Assembly (NCBI RefSeq): GCF_001442805.1
Contig: NZ_CP011131.1
Coordinates: 4,960,001 to 5,024,000 of the forward strand
From: Lysobacter gummosus
GTDB lineage: Bacteria > Pseudomonadota > Gammaproteobacteria > Xanthomonadales > Xanthomonadaceae
Direction of reading: 5' to 3'
Length of the DNA: 64,000 nt
Made by a program: the position numbers and the translations under genes. Numbering within the stretch: position 1 is the stretch's first letter; every line of letters starts with the position of its first letter. A model generated the notes under the pieces. The model did no database searches, was not told where the DNA came from, and saw only the letters and a list, made by a program, of their open reading frames with translations. This document shows positions 7,927-17,478 of this stretch, one piece after another.

Positions 7927-9594
7927 TCAGTCGCGAACGCGTTGAGGCTGACCGAATCCCAGACCCACGATACGGGCGGCGAGTTCCGGAGCGGCGTCGG
8001 CCTGCAGCGGCCCGACCCGTAAACGCCAGACTTTCTGCCCGTTGGCGGCGTTGCCGTCGAGCAGGCGCGCGGCGGCGATGCCGGCGCCGCGCAGCATGGT
8101 CAGGGCGCGGTCGGCGTTGCTGCGCGCGGAGAAACTGGCGACCTGCAGGGTCACGTCCCCGGCGCTGGGCGTGTTGGCGGCGACCACGGCGGCGGCCTTG
8201 GACGGGCTCGGCGGCGGCGGCGCGGCGGGCGGCGCCGGCAGCGCGGCGGCGGACGCGGCGGCCACGGCGGTGGCCAGCGGAGTCTTGCCGGCCTTCTTCG
8301 CGGCTTTCTCCGCCGCGGCCAGGGCGCGCTGCTGTTCCTTCTGCTGCTTGGCCAGGGCGCGCTTTTCCGCCTTGGTCAGCGGCTTGGGCGGCGGCGCGTC
8401 GATGCCCTTGCCGGTGGCGACGCGGACCTGGCGCGACTTCATCCAGGCGTCGAACTCGTCCGCGGTCATCGACTTGCCGTTCTGCATCATGTCGAAGCGG
8501 TAGTCCTGCGCGCCGCCGCTGAGCGGCTTGGCGGCACTGGCAACCGTGGTGGGCTTGCCGGTGGCGACGGTGGCCGGCACCGAGGACGCCACCGGCGCGG
8601 GCTGTCCGGTCGCCACCGTGGTCTTGACCGGCGCGGGCTTGCCGGTGGCGATCGTGGTCTTCGCCGAACCGTAGGTGCCGGTCTCGGCCTGGCTGGCGAC
8701 CGGCGCCGGCTTGCCGGTGGCGATGCGCACGCCCGGCGGCAGTTCGCCGGCGTTGGCGCTGGCGATCGGCATCGCCGCGACCAGGCGGTCGATGGCGCTG
8801 GGCGCGGCCGGCTTGGGCGCGGCGGCGGGCGACTGCGGCGGATTGTTGGCGGCGCTGGCGTACACCGGCGGCGCCGCTTCGCCCGGATGCAGCGCGCGCA
8901 CCTCGACCCGGCCGGTGCCGCGTTGGGTGATGCCCAGCTTGACCGCGGCGGCGTAGCTCAGGTCGATCACGCGATTGTCGTGGAACGGGCCGCGGTCGTT
9001 GACCCGCACCGTCACCGACTTGCCGTTGTCCAGGTTGGTGACCCGGGCGAAGCTCGGCAACGGCAACGATTTATGCGCGGCGGTGAAGGCGTACATGTCG
9101 TACACCTCCAGGTTGGAAGTACGCCGGCCATGGAACTTCTGCCCGTAGTACGAGGCCGTGCCGGTCTCGACATAGTCGTCGTGCGAGTCCAGCACCTTGT
9201 AGGTCTTGCCCAGCACCGCATACGGCGAGCGGTTGCCGAACTGCGAACGCGGCTCGGCGACGACTTCCGGTTCCGGAATCGCGTCCACGTCGGGAATGTA
9301 GTCCGGCGTGGTGTCCTTGACCCCCGGCGCGTACAGGCCGCCGGCGCGGTAGTTGCCGCGCTTGCTGAGGTCTTCCTGCGCCGCCGCGTACGGCGACTTC
9401 TTGCGTCCGCCATGGGCCGGCAGGCCGCTGCTGTGGACGCGGTCGCGGTCGGGCAGCGCGAGCGCCTGCGAATTGGGTTTCTTCGGAGCGCTGGCGCAGG
9501 CCACCAGGGCCAGCGGCAGCGCGGCGACGATCAGCCGCCGGATCGTCACGCCGGCCGCACGCGCCGTCGGCGGCCGCTTCGGGCCGCCGTTCAT
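7927..9594 (-). CDS. rlpA: RlpA-family septal lytic transglycosylase with SPOR domain
   Basis: Outer-membrane lipoprotein that cleaves denuded septal glycan strands. About 555 residues from the ATG at 9594, which overlaps the mltB stop (ATGA). Lipobox LVAC (Cys33). Double-psi beta-barrel at about 144-235 with TGTASYYG and the catalytic trio region: Glu163 in TSNLEVYDM, His174 in TAAHKSL, Asp200 in RVNDRGPF. A C-terminal SPOR domain (last 75 residues, VTLQVASFSARSNADRA) targets the septum. Between them is a long Ala/Pro-rich linker with several ATGKPAPV-type repeats and a Lys/Ala-rich helix. The linker makes it much longer than the roughly 340-360 residues of E. coli or Pseudomonas RlpA. Confidence 0.95.
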   Translation of the reverse strand: MNGGPKRPPTARAAGVTIRRLIVAALPLALVACASAPKKPNSQALALPDRDRVHSSGLPAHGGRKKSPYAAAQEDLSKRGNYRAGGLYAPGVKDTTPDYIPDVDAIPEPEVVAEPRSQFGNRSPYAVLGKTYKVLDSHDDYVETGTASYYGQKFHGRRTSNLEVYDMYAFTAAHKSLPLPSFARVTNLDNGKSVTVRVNDRGPFHDNRVIDLSYAAAVKLGITQRGTGRVEVRALHPGEAAPPVYASAANNPPQSPAAAPKPAAPSAIDRLVAAMPIASANAGELPPGVRIATGKPAPVASQAETGTYGSAKTTIATGKPAPVKTTVATGQPAPVASSVPATVATGKPTTVASAAKPLSGGAQDYRFDMMQNGKSMTADEFDAWMKSRQVRVATGKGIDAPPPKPLTKAEKRALAKQQKEQQRALAAAEKAAKKAGKTPLATAVAAASAAALPAPPAAPPPPSPSKAAAVVAANTPSAGDVTLQVASFSARSNADRALTMLRGAGIAAARLLDGNAANGQKVWRLRVGPLQADAAPELAARIVGLGFGQPQRVRD

Positions 9595-10820
9595 GCCCGC
9601 GGCGCCTGCGGTTTCGGCGCCGGAGCGGCCGGAACGGGCGTGGGAGTGGTCGATTGGATCGGCGCTTGAGCTGGAATGATCAAGGGATTCTCCCGTCCGG
9701 CGATCGCCTCGGCCAGCTGGTACACCGCCATGCCGTAATGCTTGGAGATGTTGTAGCGGGTGATCGCGTAGAAGTTGCGGAAACCGAACCAGTACTCGGG
9801 GCCATCGACCCCGTCCAGATTGAGCAGCGTCGCGGTCTGCGTCGGCGCCACCTTGCTCACCGGCCGATAGCCGCGCGCGGCCAGGTCGGCGAGCGAATAC
9901 ACCGGGTCCATGTTTTCCGGAACGAAATCCTGCGCGGTCGCATCGCGGCTGGCGCGCGCGACCACCGGGCCGCCGCGTACCCAACCGCCCTTCTTGACGA
10001 AGTAATTCGCGACCGAGAAGAACACGTCGTCCAGATCGGTGAACAGATTGCGCTTGCCGTCGTTGTCGCCGTCCACCGCGAACTCGCGATAGCTCGACGG
10101 CATGAACTGGCCCCAGCCCATGGCGCCGGCGTAGCTGCCGGTCAGGGTGGTGATGTCGATGCCTTCTTCCTTGCCCAGCGCGAACAACTGGCCCAGCTCG
10201 CCGCGGAAGAACGCTTCGCGGCGGTTCTCGCGATCGAGCTTGGCCGGATCGCCGCTGCGCGGATAGGCGAAGGCCAGCGTGTACAGCGCATCGACCACGC
10301 TGTATTTGCCGGTGTTCTTGCCGAAGCTGGTTTCCACCCCGACGATCGCGACGATGATCTCGGCCGGCACGCCGGTGGCCGCTTCCACCCGCGACAACTG
10401 CGCGCGGTGCTCGGCCAGGAACGCCTTGCCGCCGTCGATGCGGGCCTGGGTGATGAAGATCGGACGGTAATCGCGCCACGGCTTGGCTTCGGCCGGACGC
10501 GACATCGCCGCGACGATGCTGTCGCGGATCTGCGCGCGCGCCAGCACCGATTCGATATAGGCCGGGTCGATGCCGTACTGCGCGGCGGTGTCGCGCACGA
10601 ACAAGGCGCGGGCCTGCTCGATCGGCATCTGCACCACCGGTTCAGGCAGCGCGGGCGTGCCGACCACCGGGGTGGCGGGCGTGGCCGGTGCGGGCACGGC
10701 CGGCTTGGGCGCGGCCGGAGCGGAGGCGATAGGCGCGGTAGGCGCCTGCGTAGCGCAGGCGGCCAACACGATCGTGAGTGCGCCGAACAGGGCGCAACGG
10801 GCGGTGTGGCGTCGGGTCAT
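9591..10820 (-). CDS. mltB: Lytic murein transglycosylase B
   Basis: Outer-membrane lipoprotein that cleaves peptidoglycan to 1,6-anhydromuropeptides. 409 residues with a lipobox LAAC (Cys22) and a Pro/Ala-rich linker to about residue 62. The catalytic domain includes Glu163 in AIVGVETSFGKNTG, and the MltB signatures YAGAMGWGQFMPSSYREFAVDGD and NYFVKKGGW. Its stop overlaps the rlpA start by 4 bp, so the two are translationally coupled. In Pseudomonas this gene follows rodA directly; here rodA lies 21 kb away on the same strand. Confidence 0.97.
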   Translation of the reverse strand: MTRRHTARCALFGALTIVLAACATQAPTAPIASAPAAPKPAVPAPATPATPVVGTPALPEPVVQMPIEQARALFVRDTAAQYGIDPAYIESVLARAQIRDSIVAAMSRPAEAKPWRDYRPIFITQARIDGGKAFLAEHRAQLSRVEAATGVPAEIIVAIVGVETSFGKNTGKYSVVDALYTLAFAYPRSGDPAKLDRENRREAFFRGELGQLFALGKEEGIDITTLTGSYAGAMGWGQFMPSSYREFAVDGDNDGKRNLFTDLDDVFFSVANYFVKKGGWVRGGPVVARASRDATAQDFVPENMDPVYSLADLAARGYRPVSKVAPTQTATLLNLDGVDGPEYWFGFRNFYAITRYNISKHYGMAVYQLAEAIAGRENPLIIPAQAPIQSTTPTPVPAAPAPKPQAPRA

Positions 10821-11217
10821 CGTCGCGAGGGTAGCACGCGACCGCGGGACAAAAAACCTTGGGTTTGCGGGACTTAACCGATTTTATTCATGTAGGGTTG
10901 TCGAAGTGAAACGGGCGTCGGGGGCGCTTGCGAGGCGGGGGTCGGCGGTGTCGGAAGCTGAATAGCGCTTGCCCGATTCGGCTGGGTCGGCCGAACTCCG
11001 CCGCCAACGCCTCGGCCTTTGTGCCGCCCCGCTGTCGATGCAGGTCGCAATCCCGTGACGGGTGCCGGAGCGAGGCGATGCCCATAGCTCTCACCAACGC
11101 CCGCGCAGATCGGCGAGACAACCCGCCACCGCGGCGCAACCGAAACGGTCGCGCGCAGCACACAGGAATGATCTTCGACACTGTTCGCCGCCGGGCTCCG
11201 CGGATGAGCATCGCCGC
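10821..11217. promoter_or_regulatory. Divergent intergenic region mltB / AraC regulator
   Basis: Spacer of 397 bp between two divergent starts that must hold the promoters of the mltB-rlpA(-dacC) unit and of the AraC gene. No repeat or gene is seen. I could not assign -35/-10 boxes with confidence. Confidence 0.45.
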
Positions 11218-12090
11218 ATGACCGACCGCCCCGCCTGCTACCCCGCTCCCCCGGCCGCACTGCAGGCCGGCGCGGGCCCGGATCGCGCCCCGCTGCTCGA
11301 CGTGCTGACCTCGCCGGTACCGCTGGGGCTGTTCGACTCACCGGTGGACGGCCGCCACGTGCTGTGTCTGCACGTCGGCGAACCGGTGCCGGTGTCGTAC
11401 CGCATGGACGGCCACGAACGGCAGGGCGTACGTCTGCACGGCCGGTTCTGCGTGGTGCCGGCCGGATCGAGCACACGTTGGATCGTGTCGAAACCCGCGC
11501 GCTCACTGCTGCTGCGATTGACGCCGTCGCTGCTGCGCGAAATCTCCGAGACCATGGGCCTGAGCGCGCACGCCGGGCAACTGGCGCCGTCGATCCATGT
11601 GCGCGACGCGCAGGTCGAATGCATCGGCTGGATGATGCAGGCCGAAGACCACGACGCTTATCCCGGCGGCCGCGTGTTCACCGACAGCCTCGCCAGTGCG
11701 CTGGCCGCGCGCCTGCTCGCGCTGCAGTCGCGCAAGCCGGCCGCGAGCGAGCGCCACACGCACGCGCTGCCGGTGTGGCGCTTGCGTCACGTGCTCGATT
11801 ACATCGAAGCGCATCTGGACGAAGATCTGTCGCTGGCCGAACTCGCGGCCGTGGCCGGCTTCAGCCTGTCGCACTTCAAGCCGCTGTTCAAACAGGCCAC
11901 GGGCATGCCGGTGCATCGCTTCGTGCTGGAACGGCGGGTCGAACGCGCGCGCACGCTGCTGCTGGAAGGCAAAAAGAACATGGGCGAAATCGCGCTGGAC
12001 GCGGGGTTCTCGCACGCCAGCCACATGGCCCGCTGCATGCGCCGGGTGCTGGGACTGAGTCCGTCGCAAATCGCAAGCTCGCGCCACTAA
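11218..12090 (+). CDS. AraC-family transcriptional regulator
   Basis: 290 residues from the ATG at 11218. The N-terminal 180 residues form a cupin-like sensor region without recognised ligand motifs. The C-terminal 105 residues are the AraC/XylS double helix-turn-helix: helix-turn-helix 1 in LSLAELAAVAGFSLSHFKPLFKQ, then the linker VLERRVERARTLLLEG, then helix-turn-helix 2 in MGEIALDAGFSHASHMARCMRR. It ends RVLGLSPSQ, the usual P-S-x-[FY] region. It probably activates a nearby or unlinked gene; the neighbours (2H-like gene and fabV) give no clear target. Confidence 0.93.
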   Translation: MTDRPACYPAPPAALQAGAGPDRAPLLDVLTSPVPLGLFDSPVDGRHVLCLHVGEPVPVSYRMDGHERQGVRLHGRFCVVPAGSSTRWIVSKPARSLLLRLTPSLLREISETMGLSAHAGQLAPSIHVRDAQVECIGWMMQAEDHDAYPGGRVFTDSLASALAARLLALQSRKPAASERHTHALPVWRLRHVLDYIEAHLDEDLSLAELAAVAGFSLSHFKPLFKQATGMPVHRFVLERRVERARTLLLEGKKNMGEIALDAGFSHASHMARCMRRVLGLSPSQIASSRH

Positions 12091-12114
12091 GCGCGCGATG
12101 AGGCGAGCGCGCAG

Positions 12115-12579
12115 CTATGCGCGCCGAGGCGTTCCCGCCGGATCGGTCTCGCCGTGCTTGTCGTTGCCGATGGTCAGGTGCAAGGCCGGTTCGGGTTCGC
12201 GCGGCAGGCCCAGCGCGACGCGCAGATCCAGCATCGCCTCGCAACGCACCGGGTACCAGACGTAGCCGTCGGTCTGCTGCGGACGCGGGTCGTAAACGAA
12301 TTCCACCGCGCCGCCGTCGCCGCGCTTCCACGCCTCCATGCGCGGCGGCGTTTCGCCGCGGATCACCGAGATGTGCGGGCCCCACAGCGGAGCTTGCAGC
12401 GAGCGCGTGCGCCGGTGCCCCAGCAGGTACTGATGGCGCAGGTAGCGGCCCAGCTCCGGATCGCAATCGATGATCAGCCACCACAGCGTGCTGCCGCCGT
12501 CGCGGCGGCCGTGACCGCCGCTGCCCAGTTGCGGGCTGTAGCGCAAAGTGCCGGTGGAAGCGATGAAGCGGTCGTACAC
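12115..12579 (-). CDS. Putative 2H phosphoesterase-like protein
   Basis: 154 residues from a GTG at 12579, chosen because AGGAAG lies about seven bases upstream. The protein has two H-x-[S/T] motifs about 65 residues apart, His69-x-Ser71 in WGPHISVIRGE and His134-x-Thr136 in ALHLTIGND. This is the defining pattern of the 2H phosphoesterase fold (RNA ligase/CPDase-like enzymes that act on 2',3'-cyclic or 2'-5' linked nucleotides). The rest of the sequence is not recognised, so this is inferred from motifs only. It is convergent with the AraC gene and divergent from fabV. Confidence 0.72.
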   Translation of the reverse strand: MYDRFIASTGTLRYSPQLGSGGHGRRDGGSTLWWLIIDCDPELGRYLRHQYLLGHRRTRSLQAPLWGPHISVIRGETPPRMEAWKRGDGGAVEFVYDPRPQQTDGYVWYPVRCEAMLDLRVALGLPREPEPALHLTIGNDKHGETDPAGTPRRA

Positions 12580-12849
12580 GGGAGCTTCCTGATGCGATGA
12601 GCGCCGAAGCGCACCATCATGGACGCAGGGGCGCGCAATCGCCATGCGAGCCGGGGCTGTGTGGCCAAGCGGCGCGGAGCCGTCCGTTCCGGGCTAATGG
12701 CGCCCCACCCGGCCCGGCCTCGCCCGATTCCGTACGCAAACGTCCGGAAAACCGCCGCGCCGGCACGCGCGAACACGCAACCCCGGCATTTCTCAAACCC
12801 GCGCCAGCCACTAAGATGCAGCGCACGCCCCACTTCAGAGGTATTCACG

Positions 12850-14055
12850 TTGGTCATCCTGCCCAAGGTCCGCGGCTTCATCTGCACCACCACGCATCCG
12901 CTGGGTTGCGAACTCAACGTGCGCGACCAGATTCAAGCCACCCGCGCGCTCGGCGCGCGCAGCGACGGCCCCAAGAAGGTGCTGGTGATCGGCGCCTCCA
13001 GCGGTTACGGACTGGCCGCGCGCATCGCCACCGCCTTCGGTTACGGCGCCGACACCCTCGGCGTGTTCTTCGAAAAGCCCGGCACCGACAAGAAGCCCGG
13101 CACGGCCGGCTGGTACAACTCGGCGGCGTTCGACAAGTTCGCCAAGGCGCAGGGCCTGTACAGCAAGTCGATCAACGGCGATGCGTTCTCCGACGAAGCG
13201 CGCGCGCAGGTCATCGACCTGATCAAGAACGAAATGGGCGGCCAGGTCGATCTGATCGTCTATTCGCTGGCCTCGCCGGTGCGCAAGCTGCCCGGCACGG
13301 GCGAGGTCAAGCGCTCGGCGCTGAAGACCATCGGCGAGCCCTACACCTCCACCGCGATCGACACCAACAAGGACACCGTCATCCAGGCCACGGTCGAGCC
13401 GGCCACCGAGCAGGAGATCGAAGACACGGTCACGGTGATGGGCGGCCAGGATTGGGAGTTGTGGATCGACGCGCTCGAACGCGCCGACGCGCTGGCGCCG
13501 GGCGCGTGCACGGTCGCCTTCAGTTACATCGGCACGGAAATCACCTGGCCGATCTACTGGCACGGCGCGCTCGGCAAGGCCAAGGTCGATCTGGACCAGA
13601 CCGCGCAGCGCCTCAACACCCGCCTGTCCAAGATCGGCGGCGGCGCCAACGTGGCGGTGCTCAAGTCGGTGGTGACGCAGGCCAGCTCGGCGATCCCGGT
13701 GCTGCCGCTTTACATCGCGCTGGTGTTCAAGATCATGAAGGAAAAGGGCCTGCACGAAGGCCCGATCGAACAGCTCAACCGCATGTTCCGCGATCGCATG
13801 TACCGCGAGGACGGCCAGCCGGCGCCGACCGACGAAGAGCAGCGCCTGCGCCTGGACGATTGGGAAATGCGCGAGGACGTGCAGGCGCAGTGCAAGGCGC
13901 TGTGGCCGCAGGTCACTACGGAGAACCTGTTCCAGCTCACCGATTACGCCGGCTACAAGCACGAGTTCCTCAAGCTGTTCGGGTTCGAACGCGGGGACGT
14001 GGATTACACGAAGGATGTCGATCCGGAAGTGAGCTTCGACTGCATCGAGTTGTAA
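12850..14055 (+). CDS. fabV: Enoyl-[ACP]/trans-2-enoyl-CoA reductase FabV
   Basis: NADH-dependent reductase completing each cycle of type II fatty acid elongation; the FabV class is typically insensitive to triclosan. 401 residues, the normal length. Features: N-terminal [16 protein letters not shown], the nucleotide-binding loop [13 protein letters not shown] (residues 44-56), and the FabV active-site pair Tyr236-x8-Lys245 in [12 protein letters not shown]. The start is a TTG at 12850, supported by AGAGG eight bases upstream and by alignment of the N-terminus with other FabV proteins, which begin one residue before VILPK/IIHPK. A terminator follows. No other enoyl reductase is seen in the window. 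Confidence 0.96.
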   Translation: MVILPKVRGFICTTTHPLGCELNVRDQIQATRALGARSDGPKKVLVIGASSGYGLAARIATAFGYGADTLGVFFEKPGTDKKPGTAGWYNSAAFDKFAKAQGLYSKSINGDAFSDEARAQVIDLIKNEMGGQVDLIVYSLASPVRKLPGTGEVKRSALKTIGEPYTSTAIDTNKDTVIQATVEPATEQEIEDTVTVMGGQDWELWIDALERADALAPGACTVAFSYIGTEITWPIYWHGALGKAKVDLDQTAQRLNTRLSKIGGGANVAVLKSVVTQASSAIPVLPLYIALVFKIMKEKGLHEGPIEQLNRMFRDRMYREDGQPAPTDEEQRLRLDDWEMREDVQAQCKALWPQVTTENLFQLTDYAGYKHEFLKLFGFERGDVDYTKDVDPEVSFDCIEL

Positions 14056-14091
14056 CGGCGCAGGGCTCGATAGAGCTTCGCGATCCAAACG

Positions 14092-14126
14092 AGCCGGATT
14101 CGCGCGACGCGGGTCCGGCTTTTTTT
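14092..14126 (+). terminator. Intrinsic terminator of fabV
   Basis: Stem AGCCGGA (14092-14098) with TCCGGCT (14114-14120), followed by a run of T residues to 14126. It begins 37 bp after the stop. Confidence 0.85.
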
Positions 14127-14268
14127 ATGTCTGGCGTTTTCGGTGCGTCGTTGGCTCGGCCGCCGCGCGGGAGATCGCGCGTCGTTGCGTGGCGAAGCAT
14201 TGTTGCTTGGCGAGGCATTGAGGTTTCGCCCACCGGCGTTTCCCTTGCTTACCTGCGTCCGCCCAAGC

Positions 14269-14380
14269 CGTCATTCCCGCGAACGCGGGCTCTGCTCTAC
14301 TTCGGCGGAGCCGAACATCCAGCGACTTTCGTGCAGCAGCGACCAAGGCACTGGATTCCCGCGTTCGCGGGAATGACGGC
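14269..14380. repeat. Palindromic repeat, family B copy 1
   Basis: Ends are GTCATTCCCGCGAACGCGGG and CCCGCGTTCGCGGGAATGAC. The interior carries AGCGACTTTCGTGCAGCAGC and GGCACTGGATTCCCG, which are also seen in copy 4 near 62612. Confidence 0.85.
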
Positions 14381-14433
14381 TGGCGAGTGTGCGGTCCCGG
14401 CCGGGTCTTCGCCCAAACCCCTATCCCCATACG

Positions 14434-14463
14434 AAAACAGCCCCGGGGAAATCCCCGGGGCTG
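14434..14463 (-). terminator. Intrinsic terminator of the M4 protease gene
   Basis: Perfect 12-bp stem (CAGCCCCGGGGA, 14438-14449, with 14452-14463) and a 2-nt loop. AAAA at 14434-14437 becomes the T-tract for minus-strand transcription. Confidence 0.85.
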
Positions 14464-14505
14464 TAGTTATTTCAACACCATCGGCGACTCACATCGCCGA
14501 GCGGA

Positions 14506-16665
<2,160 letters not shown>

Positions 16666-16675
16666 TTACCCCAAA

Positions 16676-16708
16676 TAAGAAGTGAAAGACGGTAAGAAGT
16701 GAAAGACG
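16676..16708. promoter_or_regulatory. Two direct repeats upstream of the M4 protease
   Basis: TAAGAAGTGAAAGACG occurs at 16676-16691 and again at 16693-16708, a 17-bp period. They lie 17-49 bp before the protease start, so they are either in the leader RNA or form a regulator-binding site. Confidence 0.5.
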
Positions 16709-17478
16709 CCGGTTCGGTGCGGCCGGCCCGGTTGCTGCCTGGGCGCGGTCGTCGCTGCGACTCCCCAAAGCCGAGCGGTGTACGCGGTCACTGCCGGTAG
16801 TACGGGTAGTGCGGGTGCTTGTGCTGCCCCTTGCCTTCGATGGCCGATCCGGCTCGCTGGCGCCTTGCTGGGTGGCCAGGCAATGCGATTGCGTATGGCT
16901 CGATCGGCGACACCGGTATTGCGAGTGGGTCGCGACGATTCCACAGCCGATAAGGCCAAGGCCACCTGGCGGCCGATGCGGCCGTCGCGATTCCGTTCGC
17001 CGGGCCATAAGGGGTGTTGGACCGGTCGCGAACTTCCCCGCGGATATCCTTTTTTGTTCGCTTCGCGCCGATATGTGATCGCCTGCGCGGGCGTGTTGTG
17101 TCGGGGGCACTGAAATCGCGGTGGAGATGTGGTGCGGTGTAATGCGTGTTGCATGGGGTTGTGCTGCGACGCAGCAGCGCTGACCGCGGTTTCAAGCTGG
17201 TGCGGTCGCGTTTAAGGGGGGGTGTAAAGCGAATAGCTAACTCACCTACCGTCATTCCCGCGTTCGCGGGAATGACGGCTTGAAGGCAGCGCAGGCGATC
17301 GAACGAAACGCATGCAGTCGCTACATGCGCTCGCGATATCAATAGCGATAGAGAAACGGGCAGTGGTACCGATAACGTCCGCACTCACGTCCCAGGCGAG
17401 GCCCGCTCAGACAAGACACCACCGCCTCACCCGTGCACGACGCGCCGCAATTTGCTCCCGCCTTCGACGCCCTTCGAC
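16709..17478. other. Intergenic region upstream of the M4 protease
   Basis: Gap of about 770 bp after the CadC-like gene. It holds one short family B palindrome at 17250-17279 and otherwise no gene or terminator that I can support. Confidence 0.5.
17250..17279. repeat. Palindromic repeat, family B copy 2 (short)
   Basis: CCGTCATTCCCGCG followed by CGCGGGAATGACGG: a nearly perfect palindrome of about 30 bp, i.e. one terminal hairpin of the longer family B elements. Confidence 0.8.
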
